Origin: Evansella cellulosilytica DSM 2522
GTDB taxonomy: Bacteria; Bacillota; Bacilli; Bacillales; Salisediminibacteriaceae
Direction: 5' to 3'
NCBI RefSeq assembly: GCF_000177235.2
Contig: NC_014829.1
Span: forward strand, 1,302,001 to 1,366,000
Length of the DNA: 64,000 nucleotides
The translations under genes and the position numbers were made by a program. This document shows positions 54,850 through 64,000 of the stretch, one piece after another (positions within the stretch are counted from its first letter, which is position 1; every line of letters begins with the position of its first letter). The notes beneath the pieces are model-generated. The model had not been told where the DNA came from. It saw only the letters and a list, made by a program, of their open reading frames with translations, and did not search any database.

Positions 54850-57219
54850 GTGCTGGATAAAACAGAATACGTGACTACGCCAAAAAGTGGCATGATAAGC
54901 AGTGAAGCAGCTGTGCGGTGGGAAGAGGCGTTAGTAACAGGCAATGGAAAAATGGGGGCGCTAGTGTATGGACAGCCATTAGCCGAAACAATCATATTAA
55001 ACCATGAAAAGTTATATGAGCCCTTTCATAACGAAATAGTACAAAACAATGATTTGGCCCCATATTTAAGTGAGATTAGAGAATTGATGAAGCGTGGACG
55101 ATTTAAAGATGCAGCAGCGTTATTTTCTGATAAATCAGGCCATCCCCTTCTTTTTACCGATGCTTACCACCCTGCTTATGCACTGAAGTGGACACAACCT
55201 GAAAATGGTGTCATCCAAGATTATATGCGTACAGTTAATTTTGAGACAGGCGAAGTTAGTGTGCGATGGAAGGATGAAGGAGGAAGACATGTACGGAACG
55301 TATTTATTTCTCGAGCTCATGACGTAATTGTGCAGAAAATCAAGTGTGATGATCAATTAATAAGCGGTGTAATGTCCATTGATGACCTTGTCCATGAAGG
55401 CAGTGGGACGTATACTGTCACCGCAGAGGAACCGTTTCTTACCTTCACCTGTGATTATACAATGACAAAGAAAGGTTATGCCGGCTGCTCCTTCATTGTT
55501 TTAAAAGGAGAGACTGGCAATGTATTATCGAATGCGGAAAAACTGATCGTCGAAGCTGCGACAGAAATAGTAGTGTTTACGAAAATAGTACCAATAAAGA
55601 ATATGGAACAAGATTTACATGATAAGCTTGCTGAAGTAAAGGAGTTTCTCCTTTCTTTTGCAGGTGAGGAATATGAGCATTTACTTCTAAAGCACAAAGA
55701 GATACATGGCGACTTATTTAACCGAATGACATTGTCCATTTGTGAGGACGAAGTGGTAAATATTCCTACAGAACATTTACTCGCAAACAAGGAGAAGGAG
55801 CTAGATAAACGACTTTTACAACAAATGTTTCATGTGGGACGGTACATTTTTATTTGTGCCTCAGGTGATTATCCACCTAACTTAGTAGGGTTATGGACAG
55901 GAGATTGGCGCCCACCTTGGAGTGGAGATTTTACAACAGATGCGAACGTAAACCTCGCTGTATCAGGTGGGGGCATTGGGAATATGCGTGAAGCGCTTGA
56001 AGGATACTTCAACCTTATCGAGAAGATATCACCGGATTGGAGAATCAACGCCATGACAATGTATGGATGTCGAGGTTTTTTAGCTGGATCTCGAACCGAT
56101 GGGAACCATAATATTCACACCCATTTCAACGTTGATTGGCCGTTAGGTTTTTGGACAGCAGGGGCGCAATGGTTAGTGATGCCATTTTTTGAATGGTACG
56201 AAATAAGTGGAGACAAAGATTTTTTCATAAACAGAGCACTGCCACTCATGAAAGAAATTGCCGCATTTTATGAAGATTTTTTAACGGAATTCGATGAAAA
56301 TGGGAAATGTGTATTTATTCCGTCATACTCACCAGAAAATACACCGATTATTGCTAAGGGGTTACTTGAAAAGGGGTGGCAACCGAGTCAAGCAGCGATC
56401 AATGCAACGATGGATATTGCTGTAGCGAAGGAGCTATTTACTAACTTAATTAATACATGTGAAGAATTAAATATCGAGCAAGAGAATATTAAAAGGTGGA
56501 TGAAGCAATTAGAATTATTACCAGATTACTTGATTAACGAAGATGGTGCTTTAAAGGAATGGGCTCATCATGATTTGCATGACCAATACGATCATAGGCA
56601 CATTTCCCATCTATACCCAGTTTGGCCGGGGCATGAAATAACACCAGAAACGACACCTGAGTTATTTAAGGCTGCAGAGATTGCTTTGAAAAAACGAAAA
56701 CATGGGAATTATTCTGCACACGGCGTCATGCATTGTGGGATTGTAGCTGCAAGACAAAAAAATAGCGAACTAGTATTGGAAAACTTAACATTGCTCCTAC
56801 AAGAAGGTGACTACATTCACTCGAGCCTAGTAACCTCTCACAATCCAGGTAGAGAAATATATAATGTAGATGCGAACTGTAGTCTTCCAACGTTAGTGAT
56901 GGAGATGCTCGTGTATTCGTCCCCAGGAATAATCGAGCTCCTGCCAGCACTTCCTTCTGAAATAGAAAAAGGCACTATTACAGGAATGCTTACGAGGACT
57001 GAAGTAACAGTTAAAAGTCTTAAATGGGACTTGAAAATGAGAAAAATAAGAGTGATGCTTCATTCAAGAAGGCATCAGCATGTGGATATTATCGTTAGAG
57101 AAGGCATAGAAAATGTGACTTGTCGTCAGCATGAGTTAGTGACGATGAAGGATATTCATTTAGTTACTGTAGCTTTTGAAGCGGAAGAAACATTGGAGCT
57201 AGATATTAATCTAACTTAA
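54850..57219 (+). CDS. GH95 alpha-L-fucosidase-family glycoside hydrolase
   Basis: 789 residues from GTG 54850 with GTGAGGAGATC ahead. RWEEALVTGNGKMGALVYGQ and ETIILNHEKLYEP are the N-terminal GH95 hallmarks. The (alpha/alpha)6 barrel has PPNLVGLWTGDWRPPWSGDF, TTDANVNLAVSGGGIGNM, HFNVDWPLGFWTAGAQW and RHISHLYPVWPGHEITPETT; catalytic Glu and Asp regions are present. No signal peptide. GH95 enzymes hydrolyse alpha-1,2-linked L-fucose (or L-galactose) by inversion, as on xyloglucan side chains. A terminator follows at once. Confidence 0.9.
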   Translation: MLDKTEYVTTPKSGMISSEAAVRWEEALVTGNGKMGALVYGQPLAETIILNHEKLYEPFHNEIVQNNDLAPYLSEIRELMKRGRFKDAAALFSDKSGHPLLFTDAYHPAYALKWTQPENGVIQDYMRTVNFETGEVSVRWKDEGGRHVRNVFISRAHDVIVQKIKCDDQLISGVMSIDDLVHEGSGTYTVTAEEPFLTFTCDYTMTKKGYAGCSFIVLKGETGNVLSNAEKLIVEAATEIVVFTKIVPIKNMEQDLHDKLAEVKEFLLSFAGEEYEHLLLKHKEIHGDLFNRMTLSICEDEVVNIPTEHLLANKEKELDKRLLQQMFHVGRYIFICASGDYPPNLVGLWTGDWRPPWSGDFTTDANVNLAVSGGGIGNMREALEGYFNLIEKISPDWRINAMTMYGCRGFLAGSRTDGNHNIHTHFNVDWPLGFWTAGAQWLVMPFFEWYEISGDKDFFINRALPLMKEIAAFYEDFLTEFDENGKCVFIPSYSPENTPIIAKGLLEKGWQPSQAAINATMDIAVAKELFTNLINTCEELNIEQENIKRWMKQLELLPDYLINEDGALKEWAHHDLHDQYDHRHISHLYPVWPGHEITPETTPELFKAAEIALKKRKHGNYSAHGVMHCGIVAARQKNSELVLENLTLLLQEGDYIHSSLVTSHNPGREIYNVDANCSLPTLVMEMLVYSSPGIIELLPALPSEIEKGTITGMLTRTEVTVKSLKWDLKMRKIRVMLHSRRHQHVDIIVREGIENVTCRQHELVTMKDIHLVTVAFEAEETLELDINLT

Positions 57220-57307
57220 TAAATTCCTCAATCTTAAAAAAATGCCGTGCTTGACAAAACTAAACCATTCGCTTGAGAGGGAGAAAACATAAAATAACAC
57301 GCAAATT

Positions 57308-57347
57308 AGAGATGGAATTAGCCCACTAATTCACATCTCTTTTTTTC
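57308..57347 (+). terminator. strong terminator after the GH95 gene
   Basis: AGAGATGGAATTAG pairs with CTAATTCACATCTCT (one bulged A) and is followed by T7. Confidence 0.9.
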
Positions 57348-57703
57348 ATTGATTTATCAAAGTTTTATTGTAGAGGTTTAAGAAGTAGAATTAGCACATT
57401 ACTTAGCTTAGTAAATCACACAAGTACAACAATTTTTGTACTTGTGAAAAAGACTTGCCAATTGGGGTGTTAAAAGTTAATTTTAATGGTTATACCTTTT
57501 ATAACACGTAAGGCCAAAATGATACCAAAAAACCTTTTAGGTATCACTGATAAGGTTTTTGAACTAAAACATTTCTTATATTTAAGGCGATAGAACATAT
57601 CAACCATATTTTCAAGGAGTTTGGATTGGATTCAAAAGCTCCTATTAAATATATTAATTCTTAATCAACCAACCCCGTTAGCACAATAACTAATTAGGTA
57701 ACT
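57348..57703. other. AT-rich intergenic region
   Basis: No gene or known repeat seen. A few short inverted repeats around AAAACCTTTTAGGTATC and GATAAGGTTTTTGAAC (57528-57565) could form a hairpin. Confidence 0.4.
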
Positions 57704-58429
57704 TCATACTAAACCCATCTTCTTCATCTTCTTATGGAGTTTATCTTTTATACGAACACATTTATTTAAGTGTAAAAATATATGTCTTGTAGCAGGCATT
57801 AAAAGTAAACCTGCAATGTCCTTTTTGCTCCAGTATTCAGCTAACCATTTAGAATTTTTCATTACAGCATTTTCATCAAATAAACGTTTAATTCTTTCTT
57901 GTTCAACCTTCATATTAAAATGTCCAGGACTTAACAAGGAAATAATCTCTTGTGTACGCTTACCAACTGCTGCTCTATATTCTAATAATGAATTAAAATC
58001 AACATTTGAGCTTAACAAAGCAATGTCTTCTTTACTCATATCATTTCCAGAATGAGTAAACGAAAGATTCATTTTTTCAAGCCAGTTTGAAGTGTGTAGA
58101 ACTTGTTGCTCATTTAGCACTAATATATTCATCGTCATATCTTCTACACGAGTAATATGCCACAAATGCCACGCAATCGAATTACTTGTATCATGATTTG
58201 GCACTGGATATTGTCTAAATGTATTATCATCCAAGTTGTTCACTATTTCATCTGCTAAAGTAGTATCACTCATTTGGCTAATTGAAGAAGAATGTAGATA
58301 TAAATGTAAAAATAAGAATAATTGTACAGCTTCTATGTGTTTTTCTGGATATAATAGATTTTCTCTTAATTTCTTATGGTTTTCATTCCAAATTTTACGT
58401 TGTTGCGTATCCTCTCAAAAATCCCCCAT
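57704..58429 (-). pseudogene. DinB-family gene with premature stop
   Basis: The frame from ATG 58429 reads MGDF, then TGA (58417-58415), then continues without interruption EDTQQRKIWNENHKKLRENL, LYPEKHIEAVQLFLFLHLYL and SNSIAWHLWHITRVEDMTMN, ending KKMGLV at 57704. Between the stop and residue ATG 58273 there is no start codon, although the sequence there is clearly coding. The His of SIAWHLWHITR fits the DinB metal site. Only a truncated product from 58273 (189 residues) could be made, without the first helix. A natural nonsense change or a homopolymer slip at T5 (58417-58421) could explain it. Confidence 0.7.
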
Positions 58430-58513
58430 TTAACTTTTTTCTTCCTAAACAAAAGTCCACCGTTAGTACCATAATAGCGTTGGTAGCTTCTAGTAATATT
58501 GCACAACGTTTGA

Positions 58514-59035
58514 TTAAATTTGTTTTATGAGGTAAAGAATTAAATCATCGTCATTTGCACATGGAGCATATTGCTCCAACTGTTGTCCTTTATACCACAC
58601 CCCTGAACCGTCAGGGATATATCCTCTTTTAACATACATTTTTTGAGCAGAACCATAACCATAATGTAAACCAACGGCTAGCGATACTTTGTCTCTATAT
58701 TCTTTTGCAATTCGTTCTACCACATCCATCATCTTGTTCCCAATACCATTCTTCTGAAATTTTATAAGTACGTTTAAATCAACAATTTCAGGGATATGTT
58801 CAGATGCGAAAGGTCCTGTTATAGCACTAGGTAAAAGTGTGACGTAACCTGCTACTTGATTATTTACTTCAGCAACAACAACTACCTGTTCTTTGCTTTC
58901 TTGACGAATGTAGAATTCCTCAAACTGCTCGTTTGGTTTATGCCAATTCTGTGCAACAAATCCTTTAACAAACTTCTCTATATCACCGTGTTCCATCGAG
59001 CGAATAATTAGATTGTCACACTGATAATAATTCAT
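58514..59035 (-). CDS. GNAT-family acetyltransferase
   Basis: 173 residues, ATG at 59035 with GGGGGAGGTTTGTAA ahead. The GNAT fold is visible: NLIIRSMEHGDIEKFVKGFV, VVVVAEVNNQVAGYVTLLPS, IVDLNVLIKFQKNGIGNKMM (acetyl-CoA loop QKNGIG) and AVGLHYGYGSAQKMYVKRGY. It acetylates an unknown amine substrate. It lies ahead of the DinB-type pseudogene on the same strand, about 85 bases apart. Neither appears linked to the sugar genes. Confidence 0.88.
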   Translation of the reverse strand: MNYYQCDNLIIRSMEHGDIEKFVKGFVAQNWHKPNEQFEEFYIRQESKEQVVVVAEVNNQVAGYVTLLPSAITGPFASEHIPEIVDLNVLIKFQKNGIGNKMMDVVERIAKEYRDKVSLAVGLHYGYGSAQKMYVKRGYIPDGSGVWYKGQQLEQYAPCANDDDLILYLIKQI

Positions 59036-59436
59036 TTACAAACCTCCCCCGTTAATACATAACGTTTATTAAAATATGCGTTCTGTTTTGTAGGTCATTT
59101 CACCCCTTTATTATACCGTTATCAAGTAAAATATTCCCAATATTTTAAAAGCAGGCCTTGTGATTTGGTCTGCTAATTAATTTTTAAACGAGTACTTATT
59201 TAGATTGCGAATTAAGTGTTTTCCCACTCAACCGAACGGGTTAGACTAAAACAAGCATGGTTTTTATGTGATATCATGAGTTGATGTGCAAATGAAAAAA
59301 TCTCAAAATGTGTAATTATTATATGATTTTTTATCAATTTGTCCTGTATTAATTTTTGTGAGTTTCATATAAAATGAATGAAAATAGATTTTGTAAGCGT
59401 TTTCCTCGAAGTGATCAAATCTAATTGGAGCATAAC
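59036..59436. other. regulatory region ahead of the YesM/YesN genes
   Basis: AT-rich, without genes. It holds the promoter of the acetyltransferase gene at one side and, at 59392-59405, a cre-like site close to the kinase start. Confidence 0.5.
59392..59405 (+). promoter_or_regulatory. cre-like CcpA site upstream of the kinase gene
   Basis: TGTAAGCGTTTTCC matches the cre core with the last base changed. It is 32 bases before the start codon, a position suited to blocking elongation. Confidence 0.6.
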
Positions 59437-61230
59437 ATGATACAATTTTTTATTAAAAAATTAAATGATATGAAAGTAAGAAATAAGCTAGTCTTTTCAT
59501 TTATTTTAGTAGTGTTTGTCCCAATCTTAATTGTTGGTGTCATTTTGACTTCTGAACTACGGCAAATGGCATTAAATAATGCTATCGATCAAACCACATC
59601 AGATATGACTCGTATTAAGACGAGAATAAGTGATGCCCTCTTTCCTTCCGTTTACGTCTCAAATGCTTTATTAGTAGATCATCGATTAAATGACTTAGTG
59701 AATAGAACGTATGACTCTACTTATGATGTGGTGGAAGCGTACAGAAATTTTCACATTTTTGATAGTAATGTACGTTATTATAATGAAATTAATGATATTC
59801 GTTTTTATGTGAAAAACGATACGATGTTAAATAATTGGAGAATAATTCCGGTAAATAATCATAGTGAAGTGCTTCAGACATCATGGTACGAAGAAGCAAT
59901 AGTCAATCGGGGGTTGATAAGCTGGGAGTTCATGGAGACGGAGAGAAGCGGTAGTGAAAGAAGGTTTCATATTACACGTGTCGTTCATTTTCCGCAGCAT
60001 CAAACGTACGGTGTTCTTGTAGTCGAGATCAATACAAATAATTTAAATTTTATTTTGTCGCAAGAAGCGCTGCCCATTCTTATTTTAGATTCGAAAAATA
60101 ACATCGTTGCCACAAATGATGTTGATCATCTAGGAAAAAACTTAGAGGAAGTCACCATTTCTCCTCAATTAACGAATGGAAGAACGGGAACCTTTCAAGA
60201 TGTCGTATTTGATGAGCCATCACACATTACAGTAGATCACATATCAGTACCGAATAGTGTAAATGATTTAAGGATAGTATCGATTATCACAGATGCTGAA
60301 ATAATGGAGGATGCGAATAAACTAAGAAGGTTAGGTTTTACGATAATCTCCATTAGCATTGTAATTGCTTTTATATTAATTTTTAGTGTCTCACACCTTA
60401 TCTCAAACCGAATCTCTATTTTAAGTAATCAAATCAGAAAAGTGGCAAGGGGAAATTTGACTACTTATTCTGAGGTCGAGGGAAGAGATGAAATTGGTCA
60501 ACTTTCCACAGAGTTTAATAGAATGACGAAAAGCATTAAAGAGCTTTTAGAAGAAATAGAGCATAAAAATACAGAAAAAAGGGTGCTAGAAAAAAGACAA
60601 AATCAAATAAAATTGAAAATGCTAGCAAGTCAAATTAACCCACATTTTTTGTTTAATACGTTAGAAACGATTAGGATGAAAACACTTTTAAGTGGTGAAA
60701 AGGAAATTGCCCATATTGTAAAGCGGTTAGGGAAGCTTTTACGTAGCAGTATAGAGGTTGGCGGTGGTATGGTCCCTTTAAAACAGGAAATGGAAATGGT
60801 AAAAGCGTATCTTGAAATTCAAAATTTTCGTTTTGACGAAAGGCTCGAATATGAGTTAAAGATCGATCCGAAAACAGAGGCTATTAAGATTCCGCCACTT
60901 ATTATTCAGCCTTTAGTGGAAAACGCAGTGATACATGGGTTGGAGAATAAGATAGAAGGAGGAAAAGTAATCGTAGAGACGAGACTAATAGGAGATGATA
61001 TGATCGTAAGTGTAAAAGATAATGGGGTTGGAATATCGACTAAGAAGAAGGAAGAGATTTTCTTGTCGTTAACAGAAAATACTGTAGAAGCAGAGAATAG
61101 AATTGGGCTAAGAAATGTTCATGAACGAATTCTATTAACATACAAAACTAGCAATGGTCTAGTTATCAATAGTGAACAACACAAAGGTACTCGAGTCTCA
61201 TTTTCTATTCCTTTAAATGAAGATGAATAG
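59437..61230 (+). CDS. yesM: YesM-type sensor histidine kinase
   Basis: 597 residues from ATG 59437 (TTGGAG ahead; TTG 59425 overlaps it). The first membrane helix is LVFSFILVVFVPILIVGVIL, then a large extracellular dCache-like sensor to about 295, a second helix (LGFTIISISIVIAFILIFSV), a HAMP domain, a coiled coil and the kinase core with phospho-acceptor SQINPHFLFNTLETIR, N-box NAVIHGLENK and DNGVGIS. This His_kinase/HATPase layout is that of YesM/LytS-like kinases that sense sugars with ABC solute-binding proteins. It would activate the response regulator encoded 78 bases on. Confidence 0.92.
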   Translation: MIQFFIKKLNDMKVRNKLVFSFILVVFVPILIVGVILTSELRQMALNNAIDQTTSDMTRIKTRISDALFPSVYVSNALLVDHRLNDLVNRTYDSTYDVVEAYRNFHIFDSNVRYYNEINDIRFYVKNDTMLNNWRIIPVNNHSEVLQTSWYEEAIVNRGLISWEFMETERSGSERRFHITRVVHFPQHQTYGVLVVEINTNNLNFILSQEALPILILDSKNNIVATNDVDHLGKNLEEVTISPQLTNGRTGTFQDVVFDEPSHITVDHISVPNSVNDLRIVSIITDAEIMEDANKLRRLGFTIISISIVIAFILIFSVSHLISNRISILSNQIRKVARGNLTTYSEVEGRDEIGQLSTEFNRMTKSIKELLEEIEHKNTEKRVLEKRQNQIKLKMLASQINPHFLFNTLETIRMKTLLSGEKEIAHIVKRLGKLLRSSIEVGGGMVPLKQEMEMVKAYLEIQNFRFDERLEYELKIDPKTEAIKIPPLIIQPLVENAVIHGLENKIEGGKVIVETRLIGDDMIVSVKDNGVGISTKKKEEIFLSLTENTVEAENRIGLRNVHERILLTYKTSNGLVINSEQHKGTRVSFSIPLNEDE

Positions 61231-61308
61231 AAAGGTTCTTCATTCTTGTTACATGATAGAGAAAGCTGAAAGAGGTGCACCGTCAAAACTATTATTGAGG
61301 TGGTATTC

Positions 61309-62892
61309 ATGTATAAAGTATTAATTGTTGATGATGAGCGAACTGTAAGAGAAGGCTTAAAGGCAGTAATACCTTGGGAAGACTATGGTTTTCAAGTTGA
61401 TACTTTAGTGAAGGACGGCCAACAAGCGTTGGAGCATTGTAGAGAAGGATCCTATGATTTAATTATTTCAGACATCCGAATGGCTGGGATGGACGGGCTG
61501 CAGCTCATTAAACATATTCGTGAGTTTGATAGTAAAATTCAATGTTTAATATTAACTGGCTATGCTGACTTTGATTATGCAAAAAAGGCGATTCAGCATA
61601 ATGTAGCTGGGTATTTATTAAAGCCTATTGATGAAGAAAGTTTAATCCCAGCTTTAATTCAAATAAAAAAAGATTTGGACAAAGAAAATATAGTAAAGGA
61701 ATTGACATTAATAGAAAAAGAGAGACAACGGGAATGGTTTATATTATCACATCTGTTTAATAAATCGGATGAACACGAAGCGGATGGCGGAGTCCAACTT
61801 GCTAAAGAGTTTGGTATTCACTGGGATAAATATGAAGTACTGTTAATGAAAATGGAGGATTTTAACCGAGAAGTAGCCAACATGCTTTCAATTAAACAGA
61901 AAATAAAAGAGCTAGTAGATCAAAAATCTAAAAAAGGTGCATTCGTTTTTTTACACGAAGCCTATGTCGGAATTTTATTTAATAGCAATGTTTATAAAAA
62001 AAGAGAGATTCAATATTTGTATCAAGAAATTAAAGAGGTACTCGATGATAGCCAGGTAAAATTCACATCTGCGCTTGGAAACTGTGTGGATTCTTTAAGT
62101 AAAATTAAAATTTCATATCAAACTGCTTTACGTTTAATACAGCATCAATTTTTCTTTCCTGAAGGTGAACTGTTAATAAGGGGGAAGGAGTTAATTAAAT
62201 TTAAACGAACCAAAAGAGTGGGGAATTCAGAGACGTTGAATGAAATCATTAATAAGTTATACTTGTCTCTTGAGCTTGGTGAATGGCAAATGGTCAAATT
62301 ATTATTGGAGCAAGTAGCGGAGTGGTCTGATCATGTTTATAGTGAAAGAACGTTAAAAAAGAATTACGTCTATATTTTATCTATTTTGATGAATAAGCTT
62401 CAAAAGTCTAAGCCTAATAAAGAACTATTTTTTTCAAAAATAGCAGAAAAAGTGTTGGAAATTTACCATATCAATCATTTTCAGCAGCTCCAGCAATTTG
62501 TGAATAATTTGGTTGATGAGCTATATGATGAGTTTGAGTATGATCAATCAGATGACCAACTGAAGAAGCTGATGATGCTCATTGAAAATAAGTATTATGA
62601 AAATTTAAAGCTAGAAAAGCTAGCTGATTTATTTAATTATAATAGTGCGTACTTAGGGAAGTTATTTAAAAGCTATACTGGTGAGTATTTCAACACCTAT
62701 TTAGATAAAGTGAGAATAAAAAATGCGAAAAAATTTCTTCTCGAAGGGCTGAAGGTGTATCGTGTTGCTGAAATTGTCGGCTATAATAATGTAGATTATT
62801 TTCATAGTAAATTCAAAAAATACGTAGGTATTTCTCCTTCTGCATATCGCCGAAAAGAAAATAATCATTTAAAGAAACTCTCAGATCTCTAA
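61309..62892 (+). CDS. yesN: YesN-type AraC-family response regulator
   Basis: 527 residues from ATG 61309 with TGAGGTGG ahead. Receiver domain: YKVLIVDDERTVREGLKAV, phospho-Asp in DLIISDIRMAGMDG, LTGYADFDYAKKAI and LLKPID. A long helical middle region follows, then an AraC HTH pair at the end (LEKLADLFNYNSAYLGKLFK and VYRVAEIVGYNNVDYFHSKF, KKYVGISPSAYRRK). It should turn on the ABC importer that begins 409 bases downstream and perhaps the glycosidase genes. Confidence 0.92.
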   Translation: MYKVLIVDDERTVREGLKAVIPWEDYGFQVDTLVKDGQQALEHCREGSYDLIISDIRMAGMDGLQLIKHIREFDSKIQCLILTGYADFDYAKKAIQHNVAGYLLKPIDEESLIPALIQIKKDLDKENIVKELTLIEKERQREWFILSHLFNKSDEHEADGGVQLAKEFGIHWDKYEVLLMKMEDFNREVANMLSIKQKIKELVDQKSKKGAFVFLHEAYVGILFNSNVYKKREIQYLYQEIKEVLDDSQVKFTSALGNCVDSLSKIKISYQTALRLIQHQFFFPEGELLIRGKELIKFKRTKRVGNSETLNEIINKLYLSLELGEWQMVKLLLEQVAEWSDHVYSERTLKKNYVYILSILMNKLQKSKPNKELFFSKIAEKVLEIYHINHFQQLQQFVNNLVDELYDEFEYDQSDDQLKKLMMLIENKYYENLKLEKLADLFNYNSAYLGKLFKSYTGEYFNTYLDKVRIKNAKKFLLEGLKVYRVAEIVGYNNVDYFHSKFKKYVGISPSAYRRKENNHLKKLSDL

Positions 62893-63301
62893 GAGTTTTT
62901 CTTAAAAGGTAAGTGTATAAAATTGGTGGTGGAAATGATGCCACGCGTAGTAGCGAGAAGAGGCACTCACTACTATTTTAAAGAAATGTGTCATCATTTC
63001 TTCACCACTTCTAAGAAAAGACTAAAAACGAGCTTTACAAAGCTTGTTTTTAGTCTTTTCTTATTGATTAAGTATGTAATGGAGAATTTTGTGCATGAAG
63101 TACGTAGCGATATTGCTACACAGTTAAATGATGAAGGGATTTTTATTTTATGGGTTAAGATCAGAAACTTAGAAACCTTTACAAAACAAAGGTGTAAGCG
63201 GATACATCATCAAATTTTTATATGATTTTAGTAGTAATCATTGAGGTATTTCTAATTCAGAAAGTTAGCTAAGATTAAGTTGTAAAGAGGGAGGGATTAC
63301 G
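62893..63301. other. intergenic region with terminator and promoter of the importer
   Basis: The terminator lies at 63016-63059. Near 62930-63000 GGAAATGATGCCAC and GTGTCATCATTTC form a wide inverted repeat around it. A 100-codon frame across this region overlaps the terminator and is not counted as a gene. Confidence 0.55.
63016..63059 (+). terminator. strong terminator after yesN
   Basis: AAAAGACTAAAAACGAGCTT pairs with AAGCTTGTTTTTAGTCTTTT around a short ACA loop; third copy of the CTAAAAACGAGCTT stem family. Confidence 0.9.
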
Positions 63302-64000
63302 GTGAAGACATCTACGGAGCAATCGCAGCAAACTGTTGTCATACCGAAGAAAAAACAATTTTGGAAGACAATGAAAAATCAAAAAATCCTATATTTAATG
63401 TCTATCCCAGTAGTGATTTATGTCTTTATTTTTAATTATCTTCCTGTCTGGGGTTGGACGATGGCCTTCCAAAATTATAGACCTGGAAGGGCGTTTCATG
63501 AACAAGAATGGGTTGGCCTTCAGCATTTTATTGAACTTTTTAATGATCCTCATTTTTATTTAGTATTACGTAATACGTTAGCGATGAGCATACTGTTACT
63601 AATTGCGGGCTTTACGATACCAATTATTTTTGCAGTACTTCTTAATGAATTAAAAGATTCTTTATTTAAAAGGTCTGTTCAAACAATCTCGTATTTACCT
63701 CATTTTGTATCATGGGTTGTCGTAGCCGGTATTGTTACGAAGATGCTATCTACAGATGGTGGGATTGTGAATGATATTCTCGTAGGATTAAATATAGTTG
63801 ATAACCCCATACAGTTCATGGCGAAAGGAGAATGGTTTTGGTTTATTGTAACTGGAGCAGATGTATGGAAGCAGATGGGGTGGAACTCAATTATATTTTT
63901 GGCTGCGATGGCTGGGGTAGATCCACAACTTTATGAAGCTGCTCGAGTAGATGGTGCTGGTAGATTTAGACGAATATGGCATATTACATTGCCTGGAATT
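63302..64000 (+). CDS. lplB: LplB-type carbohydrate ABC transporter permease (3' partial)
   Basis: The visible 233 codons start at GTG 63302 with AGAGGGAGGGATTAC ahead. FWKTMKNQKILYLMSIPVVI precedes the first helix, then NYLPVWGWTMAFQNYRPGRA, helices NTLAMSILLLIAGFTIPIIF and SYLPHFVSWVVVAGIVTKML, and the EAA loop YEAARVDGAGRFRRIWHITL, which docks the ATPase. The gene continues past the window. LplB permeases work with LplC and a lipoprotein binding protein to import oligosaccharides, using a shared MsmX-type ATPase. Its position after YesM/YesN fits induced glycan uptake. Confidence 0.92.
   Translation, partial: MKTSTEQSQQTVVIPKKKQFWKTMKNQKILYLMSIPVVIYVFIFNYLPVWGWTMAFQNYRPGRAFHEQEWVGLQHFIELFNDPHFYLVLRNTLAMSILLLIAGFTIPIIFAVLLNELKDSLFKRSVQTISYLPHFVSWVVVAGIVTKMLSTDGGIVNDILVGLNIVDNPIQFMAKGEWFWFIVTGADVWKQMGWNSIIFLAAMAGVDPQLYEAARVDGAGRFRRIWHITLPGI

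Noticed and set aside
62923-63225. A 100-residue plus-strand frame after yesN
   Set aside because: It runs through a strong terminator, has biased repeat-derived composition and no family signature.
1-64000. tRNA or rRNA genes
   Set aside because: I saw no cloverleaf with TTCGAATC-type T loops and no rRNA signature sequences.

Overview
The window looks like a low-GC Gram-positive chromosome segment from the Bacillaceae. Strong AGGAGG-type ribosome binding sites, TTG/GTG starts, LplB/YesM/YesN-type sugar regulation, CcpA-type cre sites, a YxiN-type helicase and an LPDTA sorting signal all point that way, and the carbohydrate genes fit a soil or alkaliphilic plant-polymer degrader. The species cannot be fixed from the sequence.

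Region 1 (1-16.5 kb) is an accessory island. It opens with the 3' part of a helicase / PD-(D/E)XK / LexA-type protease fusion and a HelD-like ATPase. A group II intron with a stop codon in its reverse transcriptase and a dead IS21 istB follow. Next is a divergent pair of reverse transcriptases (7486-9423 minus, 9728-10879 plus) around a structured 283-bp gap that carries an (AC)4 tract between stems; I read this as a DRT3-like anti-phage system. A large secreted subtilase with peptidoglycan-binding repeats and an IS110-family element, whose bridge-RNA target loop can be read directly, complete the island.

Region 2 (16.5-50 kb) is mostly ordinary small-operon chromosome: DbpA/YxiN helicase, CAP-domain protein, KDGP aldolase, M23 peptidase, TraB/GumN lipoprotein, membrane proteins, serine hydrolases, radical SAM/SPASM and Old-Yellow-Enzyme-type proteins, and ArsR plus SRPBCC. 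Two things stand out. One is a fusion of a helix-turn-helix to a P-loop-less F1-ATPase beta-like domain (37139-38188). The other is a very dense load of repeats: about thirty copies of a GGGACGGTTC palindrome core, six copies of a 290-390 bp composite element, and a second REP family. These repeats sit at gene ends, supply stop codons, bury decayed genes, and serve as landing sites for both the group II intron and the IS110 element.

Region 3 (50.2-64 kb) is a coherent glycan locus: a wall-anchored GH5 endoglucanase with X2 and CBM46 modules, a cytoplasmic GH42 beta-galactosidase, a GH95 alpha-fucosidase, a YesM/YesN-type sensor/regulator pair and the first gene of a LplB-type ABC importer. 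cre-like sites precede three of the transcription units. The backbone, galactose and fucose activities together fit fucosylated xyloglucan; that substrate is an inference. A DinB-family pseudogene and an acetyltransferase gene interrupt the locus.
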